Source: Amycolatopsis jiangsuensis (GTDB taxonomy: Bacteria > Actinomycetota > Actinomycetes > Mycobacteriales > Pseudonocardiaceae). From it: 64,000 nt of DNA. The notes beneath the pieces are model-generated. The model had not been told where the DNA came from. It searched no databases and was given only the letters and a program-made list of their open reading frames with translations. Where the stretch lies: assembly GCF_014204865.1 (NCBI RefSeq), contig NZ_JACHMG010000001.1:5730501-5794500 (forward strand), given 5' to 3'. Shown here piece by piece: positions 34,539-43,983 of this stretch (position 1 is the stretch's first letter; every line of letters starts with the position of its first letter). A program made the translations under genes and the position numbers.

Positions 34539-34625
34539 GAGATCGCCCTGAGCCTATTTCTTCCTTCCCGGTCTGTCCGGCCGGGGGCCGGACAGACCGC
34601 TCAGTCCAGAAATAGGCGCGATCTC
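34539..34625. repeat. 87-bp nested palindrome (three concentric inverted repeats)
   Basis: Three pairs of arms are nested around one centre: GAGATCGC/GCGATCTC outside, CCTATTTCT/AGAAATAGG in the middle, and a 14-bp perfect inner stem (CGGTCTGTCCGGCC) with a GGG loop. It lies between the methyltransferase 3' end and the sugE riboswitch, both on the minus strand. It can act as terminator of the methyltransferase transcript. Its size and the AT-rich middle arms, unlike the surrounding DNA, also fit a small mobile or REP-like element. Confidence 0.75.
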
Positions 34626-34634
34626 GCGATGTGG

Positions 34635-35396
34635 TCAGCTTCGGCGGGCGCGGAGCACCGTGGTGAGCAGTGGGTAATCGAATTCCCCGCCCGCGGTTTC
34701 CGGCGCCGCTTCCAGGTGGGCGCGGGCCTTGGCCAGCATGCGGTCGCGGTCGGCAGGCTCGGCGACCAGGAAAGCCGAATGCGTGGCGAGCGTCTCCACC
34801 AGCGATTCGGTGGTGCGCCGGTGGCTGTGCCGGAACACCTCCCGTTCGAACGGCTCGAAACCCTCGGCGGTCAGCGGCTCACCTCGTACCGCGCTGTGAC
34901 TCACCTTGGTGAAGATCAACCGGGAGAATGCGCCGACCCACGGCACCGAATCGTCGTCGTAGTTCCACAGCGCGGCCACCACACCGCCCGGCCGCAGCAC
35001 CCGGCGGATCTCGGCGAACGCGGCGACCTGGTCGAACCAGTGCAGCGCCTGACCGATGAACACCGCGTCCACCGAGGCGTCCGGCAACGGGATGTCCTCC
35101 GCCGTGCCTGACCGGGCGGGCACGTCCGGCAGCAGCCGGGTCAGTTCGGCGAGCATGTCCGGGTCGGGCTCCATTGCGGTCACCGAACGACCGGTCGTGA
35201 CCAGCCCGGCGGTGAGCTTCCCGGTGCCCGCGGCGAGGTCGAGCACCGCACGGACCGGATGGCCCGCACCGGCCATCGCCCACTCGAGTGCCGCATCGGG
35301 GTAATCGGGACGGTGCTCGGCGTAAGCGGCCGCCTGGCCGCCGAAGGACGAGGCGCGCCGGGCGTGCAGTTGCGCATCGGCAGTGGTATCGCTCAC
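34635..35396 (-). CDS. Class I SAM-dependent methyltransferase
   Basis: About 253 residues. The SAM-binding motif I is AVLDLAAGTGKLTAGL (about residues 45-60); later motifs are TAMEPDPDMLAEL, FIGQALHWFD and LRPGGVVAALWNYD. It resembles UbiE/type 11 methyltransferases; the substrate is unknown. The GTG at 35396 gives the family-typical N-terminus (SFGGQAAAYAEHRPDYP) while the longer open frame runs into the lysS promoter. Confidence 0.9.
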   Translation of the reverse strand: MSDTTADAQLHARRASSFGGQAAAYAEHRPDYPDAALEWAMAGAGHPVRAVLDLAAGTGKLTAGLVTTGRSVTAMEPDPDMLAELTRLLPDVPARSGTAEDIPLPDASVDAVFIGQALHWFDQVAAFAEIRRVLRPGGVVAALWNYDDDSVPWVGAFSRLIFTKVSHSAVRGEPLTAEGFEPFEREVFRHSHRRTTESLVETLATHSAFLVAEPADRDRMLAKARAHLEAAPETAGGEFDYPLLTTVLRARRS

Positions 35397-35441
35397 CGCG
35401 CCCACTCTAATACCGGCGTGTATGCGGTAAGGGTAATCCGG

Positions 35442-35472
35442 TTGACGTCCGCCACCAGCGGCTTCGTACGCT
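35442..35472 (+). promoter_or_regulatory. Promoter of lysS, probably leaderless
   Basis: TTGACG (35442-35447) and TACGCT (35467-35472) are separated by 19 bp. The first ATG of lysS lies at the expected transcription start, six bases after the -10, and no ribosome site precedes it. A leaderless mRNA is therefore likely. Confidence 0.6.
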
Positions 35473-35478
35473 GTGGCC

Positions 35479-36987
35479 ATGACCGAATTCCCCGCGTCCG
35501 ACGCGTTGCCCGATGACGACCTGCCCGAACAGATGCGGGTGCGCCGGGACAAGCGCGACCGGATAATCGCGGAGGGTGCCGATCCTTACCCGGTCGAGGT
35601 TCCCCGGACGCACACGCTGGCCGAGATCCGCGCCGCGCACTCCGGCCTGGAACCGGACACCGCGACCGGTGCGATCGCCGGTGTCACCGGGCGGGTCATG
35701 TTTCTGCGCAATACCGGCAAACTCTGTTTCGCCACTCTTCGTGAGGGTGACGGTACCGAACTGCAGGCGATGCTGAGTCTCGCCAGGGTCGGCGAGGAGG
35801 CACTCTCCGCGTGGAAGTCCGATGTCGATCTCGGTGACCACGTATTCGTGCACGGCGAGGTGATCACCTCCAAGCGCGGTGAGCTTTCCGTGCTGGCCGA
35901 GACGTGGCAGCTCACCTCGAAGTCACTGCGGCCGTTGCCGGTGGCGTTCAAGGAGCTGGCCGAGGAAACGCGAATCCGGCAGCGTTACGTCGATCTGATC
36001 ATGCGGCCGCGGGCCCGTGACGTGGTGCGCACTCGCGCCGGGGTCGTGCGTTCCCTGCGTGACTCGTTCCACCGCCGTGGATTCACCGAGGTGGAGACGC
36101 CGATGCTGCAGACGCTGCACGGCGGTGCCTCGGCCCGGCCCTTCGCGACCCATTCGAATGCCTTCGACCTCGATCTCTACCTGCGTATCGCGCCGGAGCT
36201 CTACCTCAAGCGCTGTGTGGTCGGCGGGATCGAGAAGGTCTTCGAGATCAACCGCAACTTCCGTAACGAGGGCAGCGACTCCTCGCACTCGCCGGAGTTC
36301 GCGATGCTCGAGTACTACGAGGCTTACGCCACTTACGACACGAATGCCGTGATGACTCGCGAACTCGTCCAGGAGGCCGCGGAGAACGTACTCGGGTCGC
36401 AGGTCGTCACGCTCGCCGACGGAACGGACTACGACCTGTCCGGCGAATGGACCACACTGGGCATGTACGAGTCGCTGTCGGAAGCACTGGGTGAGGAAGT
36501 GACCCCGGAGACGCCGGCCGCGCATCTGCACGAGATCGCGCAGAGCCGGCAGATCGAGGTGGATCCGGCACTCGCCCACGGCAAACTGGTCGAAGAACTC
36601 TGGGAACACCTCGTCGGAGACGATCTGCGGGCGCCCACATTCGTCCGTGATTTTCCCCTCGAGACCTCACCGCTCACCCGGCAGCACCGCACCAGGGCCG
36701 GGGTTGCCGAGAAGTGGGATCTCTACGTGCGCGGTTTCGAACTCGCCACCGGATACTCCGAGCTGGTGGATCCCGTGGTGGAACGGCAGCGCCTCACCGA
36801 ACAGTCGCGGCTGGCCGCGTCCGGGGATAGCGAGGCCATGCGGCTGGATGAGGATTTCCTCCGTGCGCTCGAGTACGGAATGCCGCCGAGCGGCGGCGTG
36901 GGAATGGGTATCGACCGGCTGCTCATGGCACTGACCGGGCTCGGTATCCGGGAGACGATCCTCTTCCCGCTCGTCCGGCCCGAATAA
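35479..36987 (+). CDS. lysS: Lysyl-tRNA synthetase, class II
   Basis: Charges tRNA-Lys. The N-terminal OB-fold anticodon domain (about 55-160, [21 protein letters not shown]) precedes the class II catalytic core: motif 1 region FTEVETPML, motif 2 [12 protein letters not shown] and motif 3 [13 protein letters not shown]. Length 502. The ATG at 35479 is chosen over a GTG two codons earlier because it fits the leaderless promoter. Followed by lsr2, a conserved actinobacterial order. Confidence 0.96.
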   Translation: MTEFPASDALPDDDLPEQMRVRRDKRDRIIAEGADPYPVEVPRTHTLAEIRAAHSGLEPDTATGAIAGVTGRVMFLRNTGKLCFATLREGDGTELQAMLSLARVGEEALSAWKSDVDLGDHVFVHGEVITSKRGELSVLAETWQLTSKSLRPLPVAFKELAEETRIRQRYVDLIMRPRARDVVRTRAGVVRSLRDSFHRRGFTEVETPMLQTLHGGASARPFATHSNAFDLDLYLRIAPELYLKRCVVGGIEKVFEINRNFRNEGSDSSHSPEFAMLEYYEAYATYDTNAVMTRELVQEAAENVLGSQVVTLADGTDYDLSGEWTTLGMYESLSEALGEEVTPETPAAHLHEIAQSRQIEVDPALAHGKLVEELWEHLVGDDLRAPTFVRDFPLETSPLTRQHRTRAGVAEKWDLYVRGFELATGYSELVDPVVERQRLTEQSRLAASGDSEAMRLDEDFLRALEYGMPPSGGVGMGIDRLLMALTGLGIRETILFPLVRPE

Positions 36988-37032
36988 CCGCCTCGCCGGG
37001 TGCGCCGCGACGGGATTATCCGCATTGCGGAT

Positions 37033-37061
37033 TTGCACTCGGGGGATCGAGCGGGTATTAA
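37033..37061 (+). promoter_or_regulatory. Promoter of lsr2
   Basis: TTGCAC and TATTAA are spaced by exactly 17 bp, the best sigma-70-type promoter in the window. It gives a 5' leader of about 70 bases with a small GGGGC/GCCCC hairpin and ends in a strong AGGAGG ribosome site. Confidence 0.75.
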
Positions 37062-37138
37062 TACAGGAGACAAAGACTTCTGTCCCCCGGGGCTTGCCCC
37101 GTACCCAGATCATTCGTAAGCCCCGCAGGAGGAAACAG

Positions 37139-37492
37139 ATGGCGCAGAAGGTGCTGGTCTCCCTGGTCGACGACCTCGACGGCAGTGAGGCGGAGGAGAC
37201 CGTCGAGTTCGGTTTGGACGGGGTGAGCTACCAGATCGATCTGTCTTCGGAAAACGCCGAAGAGTTGCGTGACGCGCTCGCCCAGTACGTCGAACACGCG
37301 CGCCGCGCCGGTGGCCGCAAGCGCGCGCCGCTGCGTCCGGTCGCCGGTGGCAAGGCTCCGGCCCGCCCGGCCGCGGTCGACCGCGAGCAGAACCAGGCCA
37401 TTCGCGCCTGGGCCCGCAAGAACGGTTTCCAGGTTTCCGACCGCGGGCGCATCCCGTCCGAGGTCGTGGAGGCTTACCACAAGAAGAACTGA
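37139..37492 (+). CDS. lsr2: Nucleoid-associated protein Lsr2
   Basis: A 117-residue H-NS-like silencer that bridges AT-rich DNA. The N-terminal dimerisation domain starts [19 protein letters not shown] basic linker ([20 protein letters not shown]) joins the DNA-binding domain, whose AT-hook-like R-G-R lies in [11 protein letters not shown], and it ends HKKN. The strong ribosome site and promoter fit an abundant protein. It is the standard neighbour of lysS and clpC. Confidence 0.97.
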   Translation: MAQKVLVSLVDDLDGSEAEETVEFGLDGVSYQIDLSSENAEELRDALAQYVEHARRAGGRKRAPLRPVAGGKAPARPAAVDREQNQAIRAWARKNGFQVSDRGRIPSEVVEAYHKKN

Positions 37493-37612
37493 CCTCGGAA
37501 CCCGTCGCGGCGCCACATCCCGGTGCCGGGCGAATTCCGCGGACCCGCCTGCGCTCGAGAAACCCGCGAGAACGCCGCGAGAACGCGGAGCGGGCAACCG
37601 GACAGTGTGGTC

Positions 37613-37643
37613 ACGGCCGCCGGGGTTCATTCCCGGCGGCCGT
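37613..37643. terminator. Bidirectional terminator between lsr2 and the AraC gene
   Basis: ACGGCCGCCGGG pairs perfectly with CCCGGCGGCCGT around a seven-base loop. The stem overlaps the stop codon of the convergent AraC-type gene. Confidence 0.8.
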
Positions 37644-38448
37644 TTCCGTTGTCCGGCATCGGGTCGTGTGCGGATCGGCTGAACGCGCCAGGCGACCGTC
37701 CGGTCACTGCCCGGAAATCACGGATGAAGTGTGGTTGGTCGCTGTAACCGAGCCGCGTGGCCAGTCCGGCGTAATCCGGGGCCGGTTCGGCGGCGAGTAC
37801 CCGCGCGGCTTCGTCGAGCCGGTAAATCCGGATGGCCTGCTTGGGGGTGCTGCCGACGTGTTCGGCGAACAACCGTTGCAGTGCCCGTACGGATACTCCG
37901 GTAGCCGCCGCAAGGTGTGTCACCCGGGTGATTCCGGCGTCGGCCGCGATTGTTTCCACTGCCTCGGCCGCCGCTCGCCCCGCGGTGGTGACGGGACGCC
38001 GGCATGCCATCAGCAAGTTGTCGATTGCAGTGATCATTTCTTCGTCGGTCCGTGCATTCCTGATCCGGGTGGCGACGTCGGCCGCGTTCGCACCGAAGAT
38101 CTCGGTCACGTCGACGGATCGGCCCGCCACCGTGCGCACCGGAGCATTGAGGAAGGGGCGGAAGCACCCGGGCCGCCACCGCGCCGCGATCCCGTGCACC
38201 CGGCCTTCCAACCGGTAGGTGAACACGTCGCGCATGGGCCCGTGCACCGCGGTGGTGCCAGGGAAGAAGGTGACGTGCACGGACAGGTTGGGCAGCACCC
38301 GTTGCACGTGGGGTTCGGTGAGGTCCCAGCGGAGCAGCCAGTAGTACTCGACGAGCTCACGCAGCTCGGCCGCGGGCGGATGCCGGACGAGCGTGAACTT
38401 GGTCCTGGCGACCTGCTCGTCCACGATGCCGCGAGGGATCCGGTGCAT
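37627..38448 (-). CDS. AraC family transcriptional regulator
   Basis: About 273 residues. The C-terminal hundred form the double HTH of AraC/XylS proteins (VTHLAAATGVSVRALQRLFAEH, GLATRLGYSDQPHFIRDFRAV). The N-terminal half (LREYYWLLRWD-like, HVTFFPGTTAVHG) resembles the DUF6597 sensor domain. The ATG at 38448 has no ribosome site; GTG at 38457 is possible. Divergent from a DinB-like gene 66 bp away, which it may control. Confidence 0.88.
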   Translation of the reverse strand: MHRIPRGIVDEQVARTKFTLVRHPPAAELRELVEYYWLLRWDLTEPHVQRVLPNLSVHVTFFPGTTAVHGPMRDVFTYRLEGRVHGIAARWRPGCFRPFLNAPVRTVAGRSVDVTEIFGANAADVATRIRNARTDEEMITAIDNLLMACRRPVTTAGRAAAEAVETIAADAGITRVTHLAAATGVSVRALQRLFAEHVGSTPKQAIRIYRLDEAARVLAAEPAPDYAGLATRLGYSDQPHFIRDFRAVTGRSPGAFSRSAHDPMPDNGNGRRE

Positions 38449-38514
38449 GCCAAGCACGGTAATGCGTCGCGTTAATTCAAGACGTCGCTTCCGGGCTGTG
38501 CTTGGCTGCTCGCC

Positions 38515-39075
38515 ATGTCCGACCACTCCGCTCTGCTCGCCCCGGCCGCGACCGAACTGCTGCGGGTCGCGGCCGCGGTGCCTTCGCTGGATGCGCACAC
38601 CGGTTGCGCCGACTACGACGTACGCGGCTTGCTCGACCACCTTCTGTACTGGGGTCCGCGACTGGCGGCAGCCGGACGGCGGGAGTCGTCTGCGGCACCG
38701 GAGTCCGACGTCGCACTGGTCGAGGACGACTGGCCGGCGCTTCTCGAGAAGCAGACCGAAGAGCTGGTCGCTGCGTTCGCTTCGGCTTCGGCCTGGACCG
38801 GCACTGTGACGTTCGGTCCGGCGGAGCTGCCGGCCGCGGTCGTCGGGGACATGGTCCTCGGTGAGTTCGTATTGCACGGCTGGGACCTCGCGCGAGCCAG
38901 CGGCACCACGCTGTCGTGCTCCGACGACGCCGCGGCCGCGGTTCTCGCTTCAGCGGTCGCGATGGGCGAGCGAGCACGTTCGACAGGTGTCTACGGCGCG
39001 GAAGTCCCGGTGCCCGTCACCGCGCCCTTGCTGGACCGCGCGCTCGGCGCGTCCGGGCGAGACCCGTACGCCTGA
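38515..39075 (+). CDS. TIGR03086 family metal-binding protein (DinB/mycothiol-dependent isomerase-like)
   Basis: A 186-residue helical protein. LLDHLLYW and GEFVLHGWDLARASG carry the metal-ligand histidines of the DinB-like four-helix bundle; the latter is the hallmark of TIGR03086. Related enzymes use mycothiol, the thiol of actinomycetes. Exact reaction unknown. Convergent with the FhuF-like gene. Confidence 0.85.
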   Translation: MSDHSALLAPAATELLRVAAAVPSLDAHTGCADYDVRGLLDHLLYWGPRLAAAGRRESSAAPESDVALVEDDWPALLEKQTEELVAAFASASAWTGTVTFGPAELPAAVVGDMVLGEFVLHGWDLARASGTTLSCSDDAAAAVLASAVAMGERARSTGVYGAEVPVPVTAPLLDRALGASGRDPYA

Positions 39076-39092
39076 ACTTCACTCGATGTGGT

Positions 39093-39923
39093 TCAACGCT
39101 GGCAGGTGCGTGGACACTCTTCGCACTCTGCCTCGCCAGGCAGAAGGTAGGAGAAGCAGCAACTCTCGCGACGCCGTTCCCATACGCGGTGGCCTTCGTC
39201 GTCGACTGTGGTCCGCAGCTTGGACGCTGAGGTGAGTGGGCGGTAGCGCGCGTCGAGCACGAGGGCCGCGTCCGCGACACCGGCACCTTCCGCCTCCGGC
39301 GTGCCACCTTGCCGCCCCGCCCACCAGAGAGAGTTGTCGAGCGCGTCGGTGGCAGCAGCCCACAGCATTCGACGGCCAAGCCGCGTACCCGGCGCGTACG
39401 CACGCACGAAGCGGGCTGCGTGCGCAATGAACTGCGCGCGCAACACCGCGGCCAGCGCCCGCTCGTCTCGGACGACTGTGGCCTCCGGTCGTGCGGAGCC
39501 AGGGTCGGTAGGCAGGCAGTAGAAGGCCTCACCGAGCACGGCGATGCCTGCCGGATGCGGACGGTCTTCGCCGAGGCCGAAGGCCAGGTGTTCGGGCTTC
39601 AACGACGGCACCCGCCGTTCGTGGTGCAGCAAAAGCGCGCCGGCGTACGCGGGAACGTGGAGGTACCACGACATCACGTAACCGGCCGCAGTGCGCTCGG
39701 GAGCCGCACCATGGTTCTCGGTGAGCCAGGCGGACAGCCGGGCTCGCCAGCCGGCGAAAAGCGTCGGCTGCTCCAGGAGTTCCGCACAGCGAAACCAGCC
39801 GCCAGGGACGTCCGCACGCAGCTCGCCGCGCTGCTGGCGGCTGCCGGCCCGCCGCAGCGACGACGCGAGGTCGTCGCCGATCGCGTGGGCGTCACCGCTC
39901 GTGCGGGACCGCTGCGGGTTCAC
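39093..39923 (-). CDS. FhuF-like (2Fe-2S) ferric-siderophore reductase
   Basis: About 276 residues. The C-terminus holds S-C-C-F-S-Y-L-L-P-G-E-A-E-C-E-E-C, the C-C-x10-C-x2-C pattern that binds a [2Fe-2S] cluster in FhuF proteins. FhuF reductases release iron from imported siderophores in the cytosol. An iron box lies 29 bp upstream of the GTG, so repression by IdeR/DmdR under high iron is expected. No siderophore genes are adjacent. Confidence 0.88.
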   Translation of the reverse strand: MNPQRSRTSGDAHAIGDDLASSLRRAGSRQQRGELRADVPGGWFRCAELLEQPTLFAGWRARLSAWLTENHGAAPERTAAGYVMSWYLHVPAYAGALLLHHERRVPSLKPEHLAFGLGEDRPHPAGIAVLGEAFYCLPTDPGSARPEATVVRDERALAAVLRAQFIAHAARFVRAYAPGTRLGRRMLWAAATDALDNSLWWAGRQGGTPEAEGAGVADAALVLDARYRPLTSASKLRTTVDDEGHRVWERRRESCCFSYLLPGEAECEECPRTCQR

Positions 39924-39951
39924 CGGGCCACTCGTCCTCTCGGCAACTGTA

Positions 39952-39970
39952 TTAGGTCTGCCTAACCTAA
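39952..39970 (-). promoter_or_regulatory. IdeR/DmdR iron box
   Basis: Read on the minus strand, TTAGGTTAGGCAGACCTAA differs from the actinobacterial iron-box consensus TTAGGTTAGGCTAACCTAA at two central positions. It stands upstream of the FhuF-like gene, the expected type of target. Confidence 0.88.
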
Positions 39971-40292
39971 CCGAGTGGGGAGGATTGCGCCAATCGGGTG
40001 CCCGCCAGGTGGACGGTACGCGAAAGCGGCCGTGTTCGCGCTCAGCGGACAGGGGTGGCCGACCGGAATCGGAGCGCGGTCCCGTACGTTCCAGTGGGGG
40101 TAAAGGTGCAGCGCAACCGGCTGACCAGAAGTGCCCGTACGGGGCACCGGCCGGTCGCGAAGGGGCCACCGGAAGCCGTAGTGGTACGCATCCGCGACTG
40201 CTTGGCTACTAGAGTGGTCTCACGGTGCTGTCCGCCGTGGGTGCGTTCCACGGGGGTTACGGGCCGCCGACGCAGCAGTCGAGGGAGTGCGC
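39971..40292. other. Intergenic region upstream of clpC
   Basis: I see no gene here. It should hold the clpC promoter: a -10-like TAGAGT at 40210-40215 without a good -35, and the candidate ClgR site annotated separately. Short open frames on both strands lack ribosome sites and coding character. Confidence 0.6.
40034..40050 (+). promoter_or_regulatory. Candidate ClgR binding site
   Basis: GTTCGC, five bases, then GCG (GTTCGCGCTCAGCGGAC) matches the ClgR motif described for Streptomyces clp genes. It is a near-palindrome lying about 240 bp before the clpC ATG. ClgR activates clp genes under stress, so context fits, but the distance from the likely -10 is large. Confidence 0.4.
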
Positions 40293-42842
40293 ATGTTTGA
40301 AAGGTTCACCGACCGCGCGAGGCGGGTGGTCGTCCTGGCCCAGGAAGAGGCCCGGATGCTCAACCACAACTACATCGGCACCGAGCACATCCTCCTGGGT
40401 CTGATCCACGAGGGTGAGGGTGTCGCCGCCAAGGCGCTCGAATCGCTGGGCATCGCCCTCGAGGGGGTGCGCCAGCAGGTCGAGGAAATCATCGGCCAGG
40501 GCCAGCAGGCGCCGAGCGGGCACATCCCGTTCACGCCGCGGGCGAAGAAGGTGCTGGAGCTGTCGCTGCGCGAAGCGCTGCAGCTCGGCCACAACTATAT
40601 CGGTACCGAGCACATTCTGCTCGGCCTGATCCGCGAGGGCGAGGGCGTCGCCGCCCAGGTCCTCGTGAAGCTCGGTGCGGACCTCAACCGGGTGCGCCAG
40701 CAGGTGCTGCAGCTGCTGTCCGGCTACCAGACCGGGGAGAAGTCCACCGAGAGCGGCTCCGGCCGTGGCGAGGGCACCCCGTCCTCGTCGCTGGTGCTCG
40801 ACCAGTTCGGCCGCAACATGACCGTGCTCGCCCGCGAGGGCAAGCTCGACCCGGTCATCGGGCGCGGCAAGGAGATCGAGCGGGTCATGCAGGTGCTGTC
40901 CCGCCGGACCAAGAACAACCCGGTGCTCATCGGCGAGCCGGGCGTCGGCAAGACCGCCGTCGTCGAGGGGCTCGCGCAGAGCATCGTCAAGGGCGAGGTG
41001 CCCGAGACGCTCAAGGACAAGCAGCTCTACACGCTGGACCTGGGCTCCCTGGTCGCCGGCTCGCGCTACCGCGGTGACTTCGAAGAGCGCCTGAAGAAGG
41101 TGCTCAAGGAGATCAAGACCCGCGGCGACATCATCCTGTTCATCGACGAGCTGCACACGCTCGTCGGCGCGGGTGCCGCCGAGGGGGCCATCGACGCGGC
41201 CTCGATCCTGAAGCCGATGCTGGCCCGCGGTGAGCTGCAGACGATCGGTGCGACCACGCTCGAGGAGTACCGCAAGTACATCGAGAAGGACGCCGCGCTG
41301 GAGCGCCGCTTCCAGCCGATCCAGGTGGGCGAGCCGTCGCTCGAGCACACCATCGAGATCCTCAAGGGCCTGCGCGACCGGTACGAGGCGCACCACCGCG
41401 TGTCGATCACCGACTCGGCGCTGGTCGCGGCCGCCACGTTGGCCGACCGCTACATCAACGACCGGTTCCTGCCGGACAAGGCGATCGACCTGATCGACGA
41501 GGCCGGTGCCCGGATGCGCATCCGCCGGATGACCGCGCCGCCGGACCTGCGTGAGTTCGACGAGAAGATCGCCGACGTCCGCCGGGACAAGGAGTCCGCG
41601 ATCGACGCGCAGGACTTCGAGCGGGCCGCCCGGCTGCGGGACGAGGAGAAGACCCTCCTCGGGCAGAAGGGCGAGCGCGAGAAGCAGTGGAAGGACGGCG
41701 ACCTCGACGTCGTCGCCGAGGTGGACGACGAGCAGATCGCGGAGGTGCTGGCCAACTGGACCGGTATCCCGGTGTTCAAGCTCACCGAGGAGGAGACCAC
41801 CCGGCTGCTGCGCATGGAGGAAGAGCTCCACAAGCGCATCATCGGCCAGGAGGACGCGGTCAAGGCCGTCTCCCAGGCGATCCGCCGTACCCGGGCCGGT
41901 CTGAAGGACCCGAAGCGCCCGTCCGGTTCGTTCATCTTCGCCGGCCCGTCCGGGGTCGGGAAGACCGAGCTGTCCAAGGCGCTGGCGTCGTTCCTGTTCG
42001 GTGAGGACGATGCGCTCATCCAGATCGACATGGGTGAGTTCCACGACCGCTACACCGCTTCCCGGCTGTTCGGTGCCCCTCCGGGCTACGTCGGCTACGA
42101 AGAGGGCGGCCAGCTGACCGAGAAGGTGCGGCGCAAGCCGTTCTCGGTGGTGCTGTTCGACGAGATCGAGAAGGCGCACCAGGAGATCTACAACACTCTC
42201 CTGCAGGTGCTGGAAGACGGTCGCCTCACCGACGGCCAGGGTCGCACGGTCGACTTCAAGAACACGGTCCTGATCTTCACCTCGAACCTGGGTACCGCGG
42301 ACATCTCGAAGTCCGTGAGCCTCGGCTTCTCCTCCGGAGCGGACACGACCAACCGCTACGAGAAGATGAAGCAAAAGGTCAACGAGGAAATGAAGAAGCA
42401 TTTCCGGCCGGAGTTCCTGAACCGGATCGACGACATCATCGTCTTCCACCAGCTCACCCAGGACCAGATCATCGAGATGGTCGACCTGATGATCGGCCGG
42501 GTGGAAACGCAGCTCAAGGCCAAGGACATGGAGATCGAGCTGACCGCGAAGGCCAAGGCACTGCTGGCCAAGCGCGGCTTCGACCCCGTGCTCGGTGCCC
42601 GTCCGCTGCGCCGCACCATCCAGCGCGAGGTCGAGGACCAGCTGTCGGAGAAGATCCTCTTCGGCGAGGTCGAGGCCGGCCAGATCATCCTGGTCGACGT
42701 CGAAGGCTGGAGCGGCAACTCCGAGGACCGCGACGACGAGGCCCACTTCACCTTCCGCGGTGAGAAGCGCCCCGCCTCGGTTCCGGACGCCCCGCCGGTC
42801 AGCATCGGAGCGGCGGAAAACGGCGAGTCCGAGAACGACTGA
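40293..42842 (+). CDS. clpC: ATP-dependent Clp protease ATPase subunit ClpC1
   Basis: AAA+ unfoldase that feeds substrates to ClpP. Two N-terminal repeats share [13 protein letters not shown] (about residues 24 and 99). The first AAA module has GEPGVGKT, the second [12 protein letters not shown]-type middle helix pair lies between them ([15 protein letters not shown]). The ClpP-contact loop and the C-terminal domain follow, and the tail ends [11 protein letters not shown]. Length 849. GAGGGAG precedes the ATG at 40293. Its last codons are repeated in the downstream spacer. Confidence 0.97.
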   Translation: MFERFTDRARRVVVLAQEEARMLNHNYIGTEHILLGLIHEGEGVAAKALESLGIALEGVRQQVEEIIGQGQQAPSGHIPFTPRAKKVLELSLREALQLGHNYIGTEHILLGLIREGEGVAAQVLVKLGADLNRVRQQVLQLLSGYQTGEKSTESGSGRGEGTPSSSLVLDQFGRNMTVLAREGKLDPVIGRGKEIERVMQVLSRRTKNNPVLIGEPGVGKTAVVEGLAQSIVKGEVPETLKDKQLYTLDLGSLVAGSRYRGDFEERLKKVLKEIKTRGDIILFIDELHTLVGAGAAEGAIDAASILKPMLARGELQTIGATTLEEYRKYIEKDAALERRFQPIQVGEPSLEHTIEILKGLRDRYEAHHRVSITDSALVAAATLADRYINDRFLPDKAIDLIDEAGARMRIRRMTAPPDLREFDEKIADVRRDKESAIDAQDFERAARLRDEEKTLLGQKGEREKQWKDGDLDVVAEVDDEQIAEVLANWTGIPVFKLTEEETTRLLRMEEELHKRIIGQEDAVKAVSQAIRRTRAGLKDPKRPSGSFIFAGPSGVGKTELSKALASFLFGEDDALIQIDMGEFHDRYTASRLFGAPPGYVGYEEGGQLTEKVRRKPFSVVLFDEIEKAHQEIYNTLLQVLEDGRLTDGQGRTVDFKNTVLIFTSNLGTADISKSVSLGFSSGADTTNRYEKMKQKVNEEMKKHFRPEFLNRIDDIIVFHQLTQDQIIEMVDLMIGRVETQLKAKDMEIELTAKAKALLAKRGFDPVLGARPLRRTIQREVEDQLSEKILFGEVEAGQIILVDVEGWSGNSEDRDDEAHFTFRGEKRPASVPDAPPVSIGAAENGESEND

Positions 42843-42908
42843 GGACGGCACGGGTCCTGGGCCGACTGAGCACAGCACGGTCCGAGAACGACTGATACAG
42901 CACGATCT
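42831..42908 (+). repeat. Degenerate tandem repeat overlapping the clpC stop codon
   Basis: Three units of about 25 bp with the core GACTGAG/T-rich-ACGGCACGG. The 16-base block GTCCGAGAACGACTGA at the clpC end (42827-42842) recurs exactly at 42880-42895; a middle unit reads GCCGACTGAGCACAGCACGG. Each contains the TGA. The array runs into the terminator stem. Confidence 0.7.
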
Positions 42909-42944
42909 GAGAAGGGCGGTTCCCCACGGGGAGCCGCCCTTCTC
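42909..42944 (+). terminator. Terminator after clpC
   Basis: GAGAAGGGCGG pairs with CCGCCCTTCTC, extended inward by TCCCC/GGGGA with one G-U pair, and a CACG-type loop at the top. Confidence 0.8.
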
Positions 42945-42960
42945 CGTATCGTCGGGTCGC

Positions 42961-43950
42961 ATGGAGGATTCCCGGCTCACCCGCCACCTCCGCGTGGCCA
43001 CGGCGCTCGCGCTGCTCAGCGACCGGCAGCTGCTCGACCGGCTCGGTGCCGCCGAGGTGGTCGCCGAGGGCATCGGCGGCACTGGCGTGCGGCTCGACGT
43101 CGACGGCGTGCCGGTGTTCGCGAAGCGCGTGCCCCTGACCGACCTCGAACGGCGGCATCCGCACTCCACCGCGAACCTCTACGGCCTGCCGGTCTTCTGT
43201 CACTACGGCCTCGGGTCGCCGGAGGGCTCGGCGTGGCGCGAACTGGCCGCGCACGTCATGGCCACCGGCTGGGTGCTCGCCGGCGAGTGCGAGCACTTCC
43301 CGCTGCTGCACCACTGGCGCGTGCTGCCGGTGGCCGCGGGCAGGGTCCCCGACCGCGGCTTCGAGGAGGACCTCGCGTACTGGGGTGGTTCGGATGCCGT
43401 GCGCCGCCGCCTCACCGAGCTGGACGAGACGACGTCGAGCGTCGTGCTGTTCTGCGAGTACGTGCCGACGACCTTGCACAGCTGGCTTCCCACGCACCTC
43501 GACCAGGTCGAGCGCGTGGAGCAGCAGCTGTTCACCACCGTCGCGTTTCTGCGGCAACGCGACCTGCTGCATTTCGACGCCCATTTCGGCAACTTCCTCA
43601 CCGACGGCGACCGCCTCCACCTCGCCGACTTCGGCCTCGCGCTCTCGCGGCGCTTCGACCTGAACGCCGAGGAGCGCGAGTTCGCCGAACTGCACGTCGG
43701 GTACGACGAGGCTTACGTGTCGATGCACCTGGTGAACTGGCTGGTCACGGAGCTGTGCGGCACGGGGGACCGCCCTGCGCGGGTGGCGGCCGTCCGGCGG
43801 GCCGCGGCGGGCGAGCTGACGCTGCCGGAGCCCGTCGCGTCGGTCGTCGCCCGGCACGCGGCCACGGCTGTGGTGCTCAACGACTTCTTCGACCGGGTGG
43901 CCGAACGCCGGGAGACCCCCTTCCCGGCGGGTTCTGTCCCCTGTTCGTGA
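42961..43950 (+). CDS. Protein kinase-like/phosphotransferase-fold protein
   Basis: The 329-residue protein carries the catalytic loop D-L-L-H-F-D-A-H-F-G-N-F-L and the metal-binding L-A-D-F-G-L-A of kinase-fold enzymes, as in RIO/aminoglycoside phosphotransferase relatives. The N-lobe has GGTGVRLDVDGVPVFAKRVPL, where the Lys may bind ATP. It lacks membrane or sensor domains. It lies 33 bp before an Hsp70-like gene and could modify it. Substrate unknown. Confidence 0.75.
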   Translation: MEDSRLTRHLRVATALALLSDRQLLDRLGAAEVVAEGIGGTGVRLDVDGVPVFAKRVPLTDLERRHPHSTANLYGLPVFCHYGLGSPEGSAWRELAAHVMATGWVLAGECEHFPLLHHWRVLPVAAGRVPDRGFEEDLAYWGGSDAVRRRLTELDETTSSVVLFCEYVPTTLHSWLPTHLDQVERVEQQLFTTVAFLRQRDLLHFDAHFGNFLTDGDRLHLADFGLALSRRFDLNAEEREFAELHVGYDEAYVSMHLVNWLVTELCGTGDRPARVAAVRRAAAGELTLPEPVASVVARHAATAVVLNDFFDRVAERRETPFPAGSVPCS

Positions 43951-43983
43951 GACGATGGGCCGGGGAGCTCAGAGGGGGAGAAA

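Noticed and set aside
39971-40292. Short frames upstream of clpC as genes
   Set aside because: No ribosome sites, no recognisable protein features, and frames are open on both strands because of high GC.
40257-43169. 970-residue open frame on the minus strand across clpC
   Set aside because: It is a GC-rich shadow of clpC; the plus strand frame has full ClpC domains and the minus frame has none.
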